A stretch of DNA of 64,000 nt from Cytobacillus dafuensis (GCF_007995155.1 NZ_CP042593.1:2832001-2896000), one strand, 5' to 3'. Shown: positions 17,095-27,189, counted from the stretch's first letter. Notes: generated by a model from the letters alone, not told the origin. Translations and numbers: made by a program.

Positions 17095-19143
17095 ATGCAC
17101 ACTTTTGTAACTGATCGTAATGGAGTTTTTCCCTCTGTTTGCCCCCTTGATTGCCCTGATCAGTGTGGACTGCTTCTACATAAAGTAGATGGAAAAATTG
17201 TTAAAGTTAACGGGGATCCGAATCATCCGGTCACAATGGGAAATATTTGTAATAAAGTCAGGAATATGACAGCCAGAATATATGATGATAATCGTTTAAA
17301 ATACCCAATGAAGCGTATCGGTGCCAAAGGAGAAGGGAAATTTGAACGAATCAGTTGGGAGGAAGCAATAAGGACGATTACCACTCACTGGAAAGATTTG
17401 ATTGAGACAGACGGCCCTGAAAGCATTCTTCCTTATAGTTTTTATGGAAACATGGGGAATCTTAGCGCTGAGGGTATGGATCGCCGTTTTTTTCATCGAT
17501 TAGGTGCTTCTCAACTCGAAAGAACAATATGTCAGTCGGCTGGTACAACTGGCTATTCCTATACAATGGGAGGCAGCTTTGGAATGGATCCAGAAGATAC
17601 AATCCATTCAAAATTGATCATTTTTTGGGGTATCAATGCGGTCAGCACGAATATGCATCAAGTAGCATTAGCTCAAAAAGCACGAAAAAATGGCGCAACA
17701 ATTGTTGTGATTGATGTTCATAAAAATCAAACTGGAAAACTTGCGGATTGGTTCATCCCTATTTTACCTGGTACAGATGGTGCTCTAGCACTTGGGATCA
17801 TGCACATATTATTTGCAGAAAATCTAGTTGATGAATCTTTTTTACAAAAATATACAATTGGTGCTGATGAGCTGCGTGAACATGTAATTCAATATGACCC
17901 TCTAACAGTTTCAGAGATTACAGGTGTTGCAGTTGAAGATATTTATAAGCTTGCAAGAATGTATGGTAACATCACTCCATCCTTCATTCGAATTGGAAAT
18001 GGACTTCAGCATCATGATAATGGAGGAATGACGACTCGTTCCATCTCCTGTCTTCCTGCATTAACTGGCCAATGGCTTGAAAAAGGTGGCGGCGCAATCA
18101 AAGCTAACTCCGGATATTTAGCTCACAATACAGAACGATTGCAGAGGCCAGATTTACTTGAGAATAAAAACACACGTGTCATCAATATGAACTTGCTTGG
18201 GAAAGCATTGCTTGAGATAGACCCACCTGTAAAATCGATGTATGTGTATAGCAGCAACCCTGCAGTTATTGCACCAGAGGGAACTTTGGTTAGAAAAGGA
18301 TTAATGAGAGAAGACTTATTTCTTGTTGTACATGATTTATTTTTGACTGAAACGGCAAAGTATGCCGATATTATTTTACCAGCGAAATCTTCCTTTGAAA
18401 TGACTGACTTCTATACCTCTTACTGGCATCATTATATGCAGCTGCAACAGCCAGTCATTGAGGCTGTTGGTGAGTCTAAATCGAATGTAGAAGTTTTCCG
18501 ATTGCTCGCTGATGAAATGGGCTTCCATGAACCTGCCTTTCAAGAAACAGAGACAGAAATGATTGCAAAAGCGCTAGATAATCCGAGCAACCCGTATTTA
18601 GAAGGAATCCATTATGATCAGTTAGTTGAGAAACATTATGTAAAAGCGAAGATAAAGCCATTGTTCCCAGGCACTCTTCCGACACCAAGCGGAAAAATTG
18701 AATTATATTCGGAAAGAATGAAAGAGGATGGCTATTCTCCCCTTCCTACCTATATTCCAATCGTTGAAGATGGTGATTTTCCGTTTTTATTTATTCCAGC
18801 TCCTACTCATAATTTCTTAAATTCAACATTTTCGAACAATGAGAAACATATTTCATTAGAAAAAGAGCCACGGCTTCATCTGAACCAAATTGATGCCATG
18901 TCATTAGGGATTGAGGATGGAGAAATAATTCGTGTTTGGAATGATCGAGGAGAATGTGAACTAAAAGCAAAAGTGGGTGAACTCGTTCTGGAAGGAGTCG
19001 TCGTTTCACAAGGATTATGGGCAGATGCGAAAGGAAAAAAGCAGCATGTTAACGCACTTACACCAGATCGCTTATCCGATATGGGCGGAGGAGCAACCTT
19101 TTTTTCAGGTAAGGTTCATGTTGAAAAAATGAAGGTTAAATAA
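17095..19143 (+). CDS. Molybdopterin oxidoreductase (YoaE/YyaE-like)
   Basis: Cytoplasmic Mo/W-bis-MGD enzyme of 682 aa. The N-terminal CPLDCPDQCGL with a later CNK forms a [4Fe-4S] site. The central region has TICQSAGTTGYSYTMGGSFG around the metal, then IIFWGINAVSTNMHQ. The C-terminal molybdopterin dinucleotide-binding domain starts around 565. Its size and motifs resemble the poorly characterised Bacillus oxidoreductases YoaE and YyaE. RBS AAGGAG is eight bases before ATG. It is a single gene with no reductase partner nearby. Substrate unknown. Confidence 0.85.
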   Translation: MHTFVTDRNGVFPSVCPLDCPDQCGLLLHKVDGKIVKVNGDPNHPVTMGNICNKVRNMTARIYDDNRLKYPMKRIGAKGEGKFERISWEEAIRTITTHWKDLIETDGPESILPYSFYGNMGNLSAEGMDRRFFHRLGASQLERTICQSAGTTGYSYTMGGSFGMDPEDTIHSKLIIFWGINAVSTNMHQVALAQKARKNGATIVVIDVHKNQTGKLADWFIPILPGTDGALALGIMHILFAENLVDESFLQKYTIGADELREHVIQYDPLTVSEITGVAVEDIYKLARMYGNITPSFIRIGNGLQHHDNGGMTTRSISCLPALTGQWLEKGGGAIKANSGYLAHNTERLQRPDLLENKNTRVINMNLLGKALLEIDPPVKSMYVYSSNPAVIAPEGTLVRKGLMREDLFLVVHDLFLTETAKYADIILPAKSSFEMTDFYTSYWHHYMQLQQPVIEAVGESKSNVEVFRLLADEMGFHEPAFQETETEMIAKALDNPSNPYLEGIHYDQLVEKHYVKAKIKPLFPGTLPTPSGKIELYSERMKEDGYSPLPTYIPIVEDGDFPFLFIPAPTHNFLNSTFSNNEKHISLEKEPRLHLNQIDAMSLGIEDGEIIRVWNDRGECELKAKVGELVLEGVVVSQGLWADAKGKKQHVNALTPDRLSDMGGGATFFSGKVHVEKMKVK

Positions 19144-19213
19144 AAATAATATTAATTAACCAATTTATGATTTTAGGGGCCAATTCATAGAATTGCCCCC
19201 TTTTCATATTTAT

Positions 19214-19987
19214 TTATTTTTTATTTATTACTGCGATATCGTCCTCTGCATTTTTTCTTTTATTTATATAGTGGATAACAAATGTCAATAGGAATGCCAT
19301 GATTAAGATTCCAAAAAACACTAAATGATCAAGTTCATATCCGAAAACACTTGCAAACATTTTTCCAGCGATGATAGCAATTAAAATAAATGCGGTATTC
19401 TCTAATTCAGGCACCTTTTCAATGAGAACGAGAAAAACCTTTGCAACCGTCCGCATCATCAAAATACCAAGCATCCCACCAATTAATAAAATCCAAACTT
19501 CCTCTGATACTGCAAATGCTGCTAAAATACTGTCAACAGAGAATGCTAGGTCCATTATTTCTACAGAAATAACGGTTGCCCAAAATAAACCAAATGTACG
19601 AACAAGCCAGCTGTCCTTTTTCAAGCCGTTCGTTTCTTCATCACTATCCCCAACCCAGAAGTGCTTAATGACAATCCAAGCTAAGTAAGCAGCTCCAAGT
19701 ACCTTTATCCACCAAAATTTTATAAGTAGCATCCCTAATCCTATGAATATGAATCTAAAGAAATATGCTCCAAACAAGCCATATGTTAAAGCTTTTTTCT
19801 GCTGTTTTTTTGGAAGATGCTTCACCATTACGGCAAGAACAAGAGCATTATCCGCTGATAATAATCCTTCCAAAATGACCAATGTGCCAATATATCCCCA
19901 AGAAACAGGGTCTGATAAAACTTTTACCCACATATCCCAATCAAAAAATGAAGCATACGTGTCTAGTAAATGATTAAGAACTTCCAC
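19214..19987 (-). CDS. TerC-family membrane protein, YceF/MeeF-like
   Basis: Integral membrane protein of 257 aa with about seven hydrophobic helices. LEGLLSADNALVLAVMVKHLP and VEIMDLAFSVDSILAAFAV are the paired acidic helices of the TerC family, thought to carry metal. Length and opening match B. subtilis YceF, implicated in manganese export and loading of secreted enzymes. Starts with GTG after AAAGGAG. No yybP-ykoY manganese riboswitch was found upstream. Single gene. Confidence 0.85.
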   Translation of the reverse strand: MEVLNHLLDTYASFFDWDMWVKVLSDPVSWGYIGTLVILEGLLSADNALVLAVMVKHLPKKQQKKALTYGLFGAYFFRFIFIGLGMLLIKFWWIKVLGAAYLAWIVIKHFWVGDSDEETNGLKKDSWLVRTFGLFWATVISVEIMDLAFSVDSILAAFAVSEEVWILLIGGMLGILMMRTVAKVFLVLIEKVPELENTAFILIAIIAGKMFASVFGYELDHLVFFGILIMAFLLTFVIHYINKRKNAEDDIAVINKK

Positions 19988-20207
19988 AAAAAAGACTCCT
20001 TTAATTTAAGGTTTCATAATTAATGTTTTTCCTCATTCATTTTTCTATTATCGAAACGAATATCACACTTCTTTCTTATGATTCCATATCAATGAATTTA
20101 TTATACTGATACGGTACAACGTAAATGAAATTAGGGACTTAACATAATAATTATAGTGAAATATTATTAAAATTACTAATGGTATGCTTGAAGTTAAATC
20201 AAAAAAA

Positions 20208-20251
20208 TGCCAGAATCCAAAACAATATTGAAGGCATTTTGGATTCTGGCA
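20208..20251 (-). terminator. Terminator of the PAS-GGDEF-EAL gene
   Basis: Fifteen-base arms TGCCAGAATCCAAAA / TTTTGGATTCTGGCA, followed on the minus strand by a run of seven T. Located just past the gene stop. Confidence 0.9.
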
Positions 20252-20284
20252 CAGTCTATTTTTTAGCCACGAGCTTAATAATAT

Positions 20285-22483
20285 CTATAATATGAAATTT
20301 TGATTTGTATTTTGTTTAATCAAATTCTCGAATTCATTTTTTGATAGAGGTTTGCTTACATAAAATCCTTGAATTTCATCACACCCTATCTCCTCTAATA
20401 CGTCAATCACCTCTTTCGTTTCGATGCCTTCTGCCACAACTTTTAAATTTAATTCATGGGCAAGCAGTGTAATCGCTTTCACAATGGCGATGTCATCCAT
20501 ATTTCGCGAAACCTCATGAATAAATGTTCGATCAATTTTTAAGGCATGGATAGGAAACTTCCGCAGATAATTTAACGACGAATAGCCTTTCCCAAAATCA
20601 TCAATGGCTACTGTAATACCCATTTTCCTCAGGTCATTTAAACATTCAATACATTCTTCAGTTTGATTCATGAAGCTATTTTCTGTAATTTCAATTTCTA
20701 GAAGATTCGGGTCTAGCTCAGTCTGCTCTAAAACCTGCTGAACCACTTGTTGAAATTTAGGAGTACGAAAATGGAGAGGTGAAATATTAACAGACACCTT
20801 CATAGGCTTGAAAAATTGCGAATCATTCCATTTCTTATTTTGTTCACATGCTTTTTCTAATACCCATCGATCAATTTTAAGAATTAACCCTGTTTCCTCT
20901 GCAATCGGGATAAACGTATCAGGCGGTATACTTCCGAGCTCCTCGTTATTCCAACGTAATAATGCCTCCATACCATTCATTTCTTTCGTATTTAAATCGA
21001 TCTTAGGTTGAAAATATAGTTCAAACTCGTTCTGATCGATTGCTTTACGTAAATGGTATTCGATGAGTAATGCCTTTTCCTGTGATTGACAAATTTCTTC
21101 TTCATACATTTTATATGTACTTCGACCATATGTTTTAGCGGCATACATAGCTGCATCTGCATTTCTAATTAACTCTTCACTTGTCTCACCATGCTCAGGA
21201 AAAAGACTTATGCCAATGCTGCATGTAGCATTTATCTCGAGTTGATTCGATAAATTGATTGATTGCTCAAAAAGTAAAAGTATTTGCTTTGCTTTTATCA
21301 TTGCTTCTTCATGATTTTTCATTTGCGGAAAAATGATAATAAATTCATCACCAGCAAAACGATATAATCGAGAATTATTACCTATAGCTTTTTTTAGCAT
21401 CGAAGAAACCTTTGTAATTAAACAATCCCCAACACTATGACCAAATGAATCATTAATATGCTTAAAGCGATCTAAATCAATGTAAAATAAAGCAAATCTA
21501 TCATTATTATTTTGTGATTTCTCAATAATGTGATTTAAATCCTCGTTCAGCTTACGACGATTTGGTAAGCTAGTTAATGAATCGTGATAAGCTAAAAATT
21601 CTACTTCCTGCTTAGCTTGATGAAGTTCAGTAATATCACTCATACAGCCAATGACCTCTACAACCTTTCCATCACTGACAATGGGAGAAAGATAGGTTAA
21701 TAGCTGTCGACCTCTAAAGGAATAATTATAGGAGAGCTGTCGTCCTAAGAAGGCTTCGCAATAATATTTTTCCAACATTAACTGGAGTTCCTCTGAAAAA
21801 ATGTCTTTCAGACTTTTATTCAGCATTTTTTCCTTCTCCAAGCCTAATTCATACGCTAATTTCCCCTCATTCAGGGTATACACGAATTGCCCATTCTTAT
21901 CTTTGATGACTTTAAAGATTAGATTTTGCATAGAAGTGACAACATGGCGATAATCATTTTGTAAGGCGGTTATTAATTTTTCCTGTGCATTCTTTCCCTC
22001 AGAGATGTCTGTACGAATAGCTATATACATAACAGTATTTCCAGTAAGATCCTTTAATGGGACAATGGTTGTTTTTACCCAGTAATACGAACCATCCTTT
22101 GCTTTATTCTTCACCTCACCTTCCCATACTTCACCTTGTCTAATTTGATTCCACATTTCCACAAAAAATTGTTTATCATGATGACCTGAATTTAAAATAC
22201 GATGATCATTTCCTATCAGTTCCTTACGGCTAAACTTTGATAGTTCACAAAATTTATCATTCGCATAAATAATTTTCCCATTTGTGTCTGTACAAGCAAC
22301 GATCGCAGAAACATCAAGTGCATATTTTAAATTGGAGAAATCTTCTAGGAAATGTCCTATTTGAAGAATATCCTGTTCCATTTGTAAAAGATTTTTGTAG
22401 TTCTGATGACCATTCCTAAACAACTCTTTTAAAGAATCAATCCATGGCTGCACTTGCTTATCTTCAAACATATCAGCCATCAT
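20285..22483 (-). CDS. PAS-PAS-GGDEF-EAL c-di-GMP turnover protein
   Basis: Protein of 732 aa without membrane helices. Order: short N-terminal helix region, PAS with PAC tail (about 50-165, ending YIAIRTDISEGK), second PAS (about 175-285), GGDEF (about 295-455; DSLTSLPNRR and FAGDEFIII), EAL (about 470-725). The EAL domain has EALLRW, EITEN, DDFGKGYSSLNYLR and VVAEGIET, consistent with an active phosphodiesterase. The cyclase signature is AGDEF, so both activities are possible. Start codons are two adjacent ATGs; AAAGGAG spacing slightly favours the second (22480). No riboswitch was seen upstream. Confidence 0.92.
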   Translation of the reverse strand: MMADMFEDKQVQPWIDSLKELFRNGHQNYKNLLQMEQDILQIGHFLEDFSNLKYALDVSAIVACTDTNGKIIYANDKFCELSKFSRKELIGNDHRILNSGHHDKQFFVEMWNQIRQGEVWEGEVKNKAKDGSYYWVKTTIVPLKDLTGNTVMYIAIRTDISEGKNAQEKLITALQNDYRHVVTSMQNLIFKVIKDKNGQFVYTLNEGKLAYELGLEKEKMLNKSLKDIFSEELQLMLEKYYCEAFLGRQLSYNYSFRGRQLLTYLSPIVSDGKVVEVIGCMSDITELHQAKQEVEFLAYHDSLTSLPNRRKLNEDLNHIIEKSQNNNDRFALFYIDLDRFKHINDSFGHSVGDCLITKVSSMLKKAIGNNSRLYRFAGDEFIIIFPQMKNHEEAMIKAKQILLLFEQSINLSNQLEINATCSIGISLFPEHGETSEELIRNADAAMYAAKTYGRSTYKMYEEEICQSQEKALLIEYHLRKAIDQNEFELYFQPKIDLNTKEMNGMEALLRWNNEELGSIPPDTFIPIAEETGLILKIDRWVLEKACEQNKKWNDSQFFKPMKVSVNISPLHFRTPKFQQVVQQVLEQTELDPNLLEIEITENSFMNQTEECIECLNDLRKMGITVAIDDFGKGYSSLNYLRKFPIHALKIDRTFIHEVSRNMDDIAIVKAITLLAHELNLKVVAEGIETKEVIDVLEEIGCDEIQGFYVSKPLSKNEFENLIKQNTNQNFIL

Positions 22484-22796
22484 TTCACTCCTTTACCTCG
22501 CTATTATTTTTATTAATACCATCGAATGAAAATACAATTTAAGTAACTTAAGAAAATAATTAATAACGAATGTCTATGCAGAAAAACTAGGGAAATTCTA
22601 TTAAAAAAATGTAATATCTTTCTAAAAGAAAGGTGTTTTTTAGTAATTTAATATCATTTTTATCATATTTTGTCGCTTATTACAATATCATGTCATTTTT
22701 ACACTATTTACACATTAACAATGAATATTCATGCAAGAGATCTTACGATTTATAAATAGAATGGAAGGTGTTCATAAAAACTTGTGATAAGGGGCG

Positions 22797-22895
22797 ATTA
22801 CTGAGGCGGCTGTTCTTAGCGTTACAAAAAAGGAAGCTGGTACTGTAATGTATCCAGAAACTTATGAAAGATTAAAGGAGATGTTTGATAAATAA
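22797..22895 (+). pseudogene. Possible gene remnant (C-terminal scrap)
   Basis: An open stretch of 32 codons ends in ...YPETYERLKEMFDK and a TAA. It looks protein-like in composition but has no ribosome site or start, and stop codons lie just upstream. Parent family not recognised. Confidence 0.25.
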
Positions 22896-22968
22896 CTAAG
22901 TTAATCTTTCAGTAGATATACTCATTACTATTTACCTCGTAAAATAAAAAAGGACCCGAAGGATGCTA

Positions 22969-23142
22969 TTAAGGTGTTTCTATAATATATTGTAGCTTTG
23001 CCATTGTGGTATGCGGTAGCATAGCACGTCTTACTGAGTTGCCGGAAAACGTAGTGACATGCATTGTTATCCTTAAACCACTTTTAATCTTTAGACCTTC
23101 TTCGGTATATCTGATTAACCATTCAAAATCTTCATACGGCAT
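22969..23142 (-). CDS. Short hypothetical ORF
   Basis: A 57-aa frame starts MPYEDFEWLIRYTEEGLKIK and ends QYIIETP. Its codon composition looks coding, but no ribosome binding site precedes the ATG. It may be a scrap of a mobile-element or phage gene. No family recognised. Confidence 0.3.
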   Translation of the reverse strand: MPYEDFEWLIRYTEEGLKIKSGLRITMHVTTFSGNSVRRAMLPHTTMAKLQYIIETP

Positions 23143-23306
23143 TTAGGTTATTTATTCATTCTGCTTAGTTGTTACTGCGTTTGCAGTCTAACCAAATTAA
23201 CACCTCCTACCTTTTGTTCACTACTTAACCTATAGCCCTCGTTTGTTGAATAAATAATAAAGATCTTATAAAATAATTAATTAAATGTTTAATGGAGGTT
23301 TTATTA

Positions 23307-23375
23307 ATGAACCAAATAAGTTCATGGCTATATAACATGAAAATTATAAATTCCTTATGGGGAAGGAGTTGTTAA
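23307..23375 (+). CDS. Possible 22-aa leader or truncated peptide
   Basis: ATG at 23307 follows GGAGG with good spacing and encodes MNQISSWLYNMK... before a stop, 24 bases ahead of the acetyltransferase start. It could be a leader peptide or the stump of a lost gene. Confidence 0.3.
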   Translation: MNQISSWLYNMKIINSLWGRSC

Positions 23376-23399
23376 TTTAAGACTAAAGGAGAGATATTC

Positions 23400-23828
23400 A
23401 TGATATATAGAAAAGCAAATCAGAAAGATTATGTTACTATTTTGAACATATGGGAAGAGTCGGTTTTAGCTACTCATCACTTTTTAACAGATACGGATAG
23501 AGTAGAGATAAAAAAAGAAATACCCTCATATTTCCAACATCTTAATATCCAGTTATGGTATGAAAAAGATGATTTAATCGGTTTTTCTGCTGTAAATAAA
23601 CAACATTTAGAAATGTTATTCTTAAAACCAAATAAAACAGGTAAAGGATACGGTAAAGCTATTATTTATTCATTAATTAAAGACTTTGATATTAAGACAG
23701 TTGATGTAAATAAAGACAATAAAAATGCAACTAAATTCTATATAAATAATGGCTTTTTAATAGTAAATGAAACAGAAACAGATTCTTCTGGACGTCCATA
23801 TCCTATACTGCATCTAAAGTTAATATAA
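23400..23828 (+). CDS. GNAT-family N-acetyltransferase
   Basis: Acetyl-CoA-dependent acetyltransferase of 142 aa. It starts MIYRKANQKDYVTILNIWEESV, with the acetyl-CoA loop PNKTGKGYGKAII around 80-92 and FYINNGF near 118, as in YjaB-like proteins. RBS AAAGGAGAG precedes ATG. A strong terminator follows. Low GC like its surroundings. Substrate unknown. Confidence 0.85.
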   Translation: MIYRKANQKDYVTILNIWEESVLATHHFLTDTDRVEIKKEIPSYFQHLNIQLWYEKDDLIGFSAVNKQHLEMLFLKPNKTGKGYGKAIIYSLIKDFDIKTVDVNKDNKNATKFYINNGFLIVNETETDSSGRPYPILHLKLI

Positions 23829-23831
23829 GGT

Positions 23832-23866
23832 AAAGGTAGAGGTTCCCCTCTACCTTTTGTTTTTTC
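23832..23866 (+). terminator. Terminator after GNAT gene
   Basis: Perfect stem AAAGGTAGAGG / CCTCTACCTTT with a four-base loop, then TTGTTTTTT. Confidence 0.9.
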
Positions 23867-24044
23867 ATTAAACTTCCCTTATAGTTTAAAAAGAAACTAA
23901 GCTATCATTTTGTTTCGCCAAATCTTCGAAATACGCAATTAACTTCAATAAATTATATCCATATTTATTTAATTTGGATTAGTACATAAGGCTTAGGATA
24001 ATTTTGAATATCGCTAAACCCTACAAATTGGAGGAAGATACCAG

Positions 24045-24509
24045 ATGGCAAAAATAACGAACGAACAAATTGTAATTGAAATAGCACCACTCAAAGCTAA
24101 TGATCGTAGTCGATGGAATGTCTTGGCAAGGAGCTATAAAGCATTTTACGAAACAGAGCTCCCAGACAAGAGTTACGATGAGGTTTGGGAGTGCTTGTTA
24201 AATGAAGATGAAATTTTCGGTTTAGGAGCATACCTTCAAGGAAATTTGATCGGTTTTACCCACTTCCTATTTCATCGCACAATCTGGATGGAAAAAGCAT
24301 GTTACTTACAAGACCTCTTCGTAGATGAAACTGCTCGCGGTCATGGTGTAGCTCGTGGACTAATTAAGCAGGTAGCTGAATATGCTTGCGAACATCAAGC
24401 TTCTAAGCTCTATTGGCAAACTCGCGAGGATAATACTACTGCTCGTGCTCTCTATGACAAGATAGCACATCATAAAGGTTTCATACGTTATGATTACCCA
24501 CTAAATTAG
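24045..24509 (+). CDS. GNAT-family N-acetyltransferase
   Basis: Acetyltransferase of 154 aa. The core reads LQDLFVDETARGHGVARGLI (acetyl-CoA binding R-G-H-G-V-A loop near 112-118) and YWQTREDNTTARALYDKIA. Typical short stand-alone GNAT. RBS GGAGG is well placed before ATG at 24045. It shares little with the neighbouring GNAT. A group II intron is inserted about 75 bases past its stop. Substrate unknown. Confidence 0.87.
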   Translation: MAKITNEQIVIEIAPLKANDRSRWNVLARSYKAFYETELPDKSYDEVWECLLNEDEIFGLGAYLQGNLIGFTHFLFHRTIWMEKACYLQDLFVDETARGHGVARGLIKQVAEYACEHQASKLYWQTREDNTTARALYDKIAHHKGFIRYDYPLN

Positions 24510-24644
24510 AACTAGCTTGTTATCCGGCTGCCTTAGGCAGCCGTCTAGATTTAATAATGCATCGCTTTTTATGTCAACTACGAGTAGGATAAGCGCCCAG
24601 CGCCTTGTCATATTGCTATGATAGGTTTCCAAACGCTCTCCTCC

Positions 24645-24678
24645 GAACCGTACGTACACCTCTCGATGTATACGGCTC
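24645..24678 (-). ncRNA. Group II intron domain V
   Basis: A 34-nt hairpin beginning GAGCCGTATAC and closing GTACGTACGGTTC. It has the catalytic AGC near the 5' side, a two-base bulge and a GAGA-type loop, the invariant form of domain V. Confidence 0.85.
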
Positions 24679-24686
24679 TCCATTTG

Positions 24687-26510
24687 TCAATCTAATCTTC
24701 CAGCGTGTAAGTCTACATGGCACTCTTTACACAGTGACATGGTTTTTCTTCTTCTCGCTATCATGTTTTGCTCCCATAACTTTTTGCCTTTAAGGTCTTT
24801 TATTTTCCTCACATGGTGAACTTCGATGGGAACGTTCTCAGCTCCGCACCATTCACATTTATTCGCAAGTAGGCGCTCTACTAAGCTAGTCCTTCCACCG
24901 TACATAGCTGTTTGCTCTCTAAAATCCATTCCTTCTACTCTTAAAACGGATAGGTTGTATTTAAAACCTTTACTATAAAATAGTCGGATTTTAACACCCT
25001 GTTTGGTTTCAAATTTTACGCCCAAGTCCTTGTGAACTCTGTATTTACTAGCCATTTTACCAACCGATGACTTATATTTCTGGGCCATTGTTCTAAGAAA
25101 GCTAAGTTTCATTACATAATAAAAGCTATGAAGATTGCTAACATTGAAAGCCATTCTGTAATAATTATATAGTCCTTCAATTTCGCTGTTGTACTTACTA
25201 ATTATTTCAATATCTTCAAGATTACTTAAGTAGGTACGGTGTATTGGCTTCCAGATATGTCCGAAGGACACTCTAAGCGCACCTAGAGATAATAATTTGT
25301 TAATCCATTTCTCTCTAGGTAGACTGAGATAGCATTTACCTTTTGCAGATTTGCGAGTAATTTTCTTACCCTTGAAAGTACCTCCTTTGAGGGATTCATC
25401 CTGCGAAATCATGATGTCATATCCTAAGAAACGTGCTTTCTTCTTGTTATGGGTAATTAGGGTTTTCTCTTGTGATAGCTCTAAGTTAAGCTTTTCCTTT
25501 AGATATCTTGTTAGGTCTTCCTTAACCTTTTCGGCGTCCTGTTTACTTCCTATAATTCCTATAAGGAAATCATCGGCATATCTTACGTACTGCATTCTTC
25601 GGAAATTAGGGTCATTCTGAACCGTTCTCCGCATAGTACCTCGTAAGTTGTACAGGTTTTTGATTTCCTTTTTGTAATCAAACCTATTTTCTTCTGTGAG
25701 ATTTTGCCATTCGTTGTGAAGTGTTTTCTTGAGTTCATGTATTTTTTTGCTTATTTTCATGTACTCCTTATTAGCTGCTCTTTTGGTTCCTTTATCGAAG
25801 GAAGCTTTATATTCCTCGATATAAGTGTCCAATTCGTTTAAATAGATATTAGATAATATTGGGCTGATTATCCCACCTTGTGGGGTTCCACTGTATGTTT
25901 GGTGAAATTTCCAATCCTCAAGATAGCCAGCTTTTAAGAACTTCCATATTAGATTGATAAACTTTTCGTCCTTTATTCTTTTGCGAAGAATGTTTATTAA
26001 AATATGGTGGTCAATATTATCAAAGAATCCTTTGATGTCACCTTCTACAAACCACTTTGTATGTGTTAAAGTATTTTTACATTGTAGAAGTGCTGTGTGA
26101 CAGCTTCTTCTTGGTCTAAATCCATGTGAATTGGGTGAAAAAGCAGATTCATATATCTCTTCCAATAAGTTTCTAACTACCTCTTGAACGAGCTTATCTT
26201 CAAAAGACGGAATTCCTAGGGGTCTTTTTCCTCCGTTACTCTTGGGAATATACACACGTTTGGCAGGCACTGGACTATAGGTTTGATTTCTTAGACTCTC
26301 GATAATACGTTCAATTCTTTCCATGCTCATACCATCAATTGTCTTTCCATCAGAACCAGCAGTCATATTCCCTGTTTTGGCATATATTTTCCCATAAGCT
26401 TTGAGAAAAAATTCAGGATTGTATAGATTCCTATACAAGCGTTCAAATTGATATCCTTTTATTTTCGCTTTGGAAGATAGAGTGTTTAACACTAATATTG
26501 GATTTCTCAT
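24687..26510 (-). CDS. ltrA: Group II intron reverse transcriptase/maturase (LtrA type) with HNH
   Basis: Multifunctional intron protein of about 607 aa. Reverse transcriptase blocks include RPLGIPSFEDKLVQE, HGFRPRRSCHTAL, GTPQGGIISPILSNIYL and the catalytic YADD in VRYADDFLIGI. A maturase (X) region follows. The C-terminal HNH endonuclease shows CEWC...VHHVRKIKDLKGKK...CKECHVDLH. ATG at 26510 (GGGAGG just upstream, opening MRNPILVLNTLSS) is the usual start; an in-frame ATG at 26570 would add 20 residues. It looks intact, so the intron may still be mobile. It splices the host RNA and copies it into new sites. Confidence 0.93.
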   Translation of the reverse strand: MRNPILVLNTLSSKAKIKGYQFERLYRNLYNPEFFLKAYGKIYAKTGNMTAGSDGKTIDGMSMERIERIIESLRNQTYSPVPAKRVYIPKSNGGKRPLGIPSFEDKLVQEVVRNLLEEIYESAFSPNSHGFRPRRSCHTALLQCKNTLTHTKWFVEGDIKGFFDNIDHHILINILRKRIKDEKFINLIWKFLKAGYLEDWKFHQTYSGTPQGGIISPILSNIYLNELDTYIEEYKASFDKGTKRAANKEYMKISKKIHELKKTLHNEWQNLTEENRFDYKKEIKNLYNLRGTMRRTVQNDPNFRRMQYVRYADDFLIGIIGSKQDAEKVKEDLTRYLKEKLNLELSQEKTLITHNKKKARFLGYDIMISQDESLKGGTFKGKKITRKSAKGKCYLSLPREKWINKLLSLGALRVSFGHIWKPIHRTYLSNLEDIEIISKYNSEIEGLYNYYRMAFNVSNLHSFYYVMKLSFLRTMAQKYKSSVGKMASKYRVHKDLGVKFETKQGVKIRLFYSKGFKYNLSVLRVEGMDFREQTAMYGGRTSLVERLLANKCEWCGAENVPIEVHHVRKIKDLKGKKLWEQNMIARRRKTMSLCKECHVDLHAGRLD

Positions 26511-26570
26511 AATGCCTCCCGCATTGACCCATTTTCGTATCAAACTCGACAAACTGTTTCCCTTCGCCAT

Positions 26571-27075
26571 GTAATAGGCTTTCCCTATCTCAGACTACTA
26601 CGGAAACTCCGTTACCCTATTGGATATTCAGATACAACTATCATAGCCTCAGAAGGCTTTCCAACTTAGGTAATCCCCATTTAGACAGATAAAAAACATA
26701 GCTTATTGTAATGTCGGAAATGACTTTCGTCTGTTTCTACTGATGGTAGATGGAAGAATATGATTCACTTGGTTTGGTGCAGTGTTCCAACACCTCCCCC
26801 ATATTCTCATGAAGTTTCAGATTCCATTCTTCATGCGCAAGCATCATCGTCCTTAGACTATCATTCAAGCAGTATAGCTTTCTTCCTTATTTACATATTT
26901 CATCTAGCCATTCAGTCGTGACGTAGAATCTCGCCAACTTATAGCATTATTCATCATGCTACACTCCCCGTCTGGTTTCCCTTTCGGATAAGATGATTGA
27001 TGATAGGTATAGATTGTGAATTTTAACCTACGCTGTTGCCACACAGCGAATTCTTATCTGCCCTTATGGGCGCAC
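26571..27075 (-). ncRNA. 5' half of group II intron RNA (domains I-III)
   Basis: Noncoding stretch between the GTGCG 5' end and the maturase ORF. It carries the folded ribozyme domains and exon-binding sites, which I did not map base by base. Confidence 0.7.
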
Positions 27076-27189
27076 TACATAATGCTTAAAATGTTTCTAG
27101 ACAAATACTTTTTATTAAAACTCATAGTGAAAATATTTATTTAATATGATTTAATAGGAATTAAGCACTATACATTTGGAGGATTTTTC

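Larger units (their letters stand above)
22484..23306. other. Long spacer with gene scraps
   Basis: About 820 bases, AT-rich. It contains a short open stretch without a start (22797-22895) and a 57-codon minus-strand ORF (22969-23142), each listed separately. No conserved RNA structure was recognised. Confidence 0.5.
24585..27075 (-). mobile_element. Group II intron with maturase ORF
   Basis: Retroelement of about 2.5 kb. The 5' end is probably GTGCGCCC at 27075 on the minus strand, and the ORF sits in the usual domain IV position. Domain V is clear at 24645-24678 (GAGCCGTATAC...GTACGGTTC). Domain VI follows, with the 3' end near 24585 (about CCTAC). The insertion is intergenic, between the GNAT gene and a small membrane protein. 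Boundaries are by eye and may be off by a few bases. Confidence 0.82.

Noticed and set aside
19988..20160. Manganese (yybP-ykoY) riboswitch ahead of the TerC-like gene
   Set aside because: The conserved core blocks are absent from the leader sequence.
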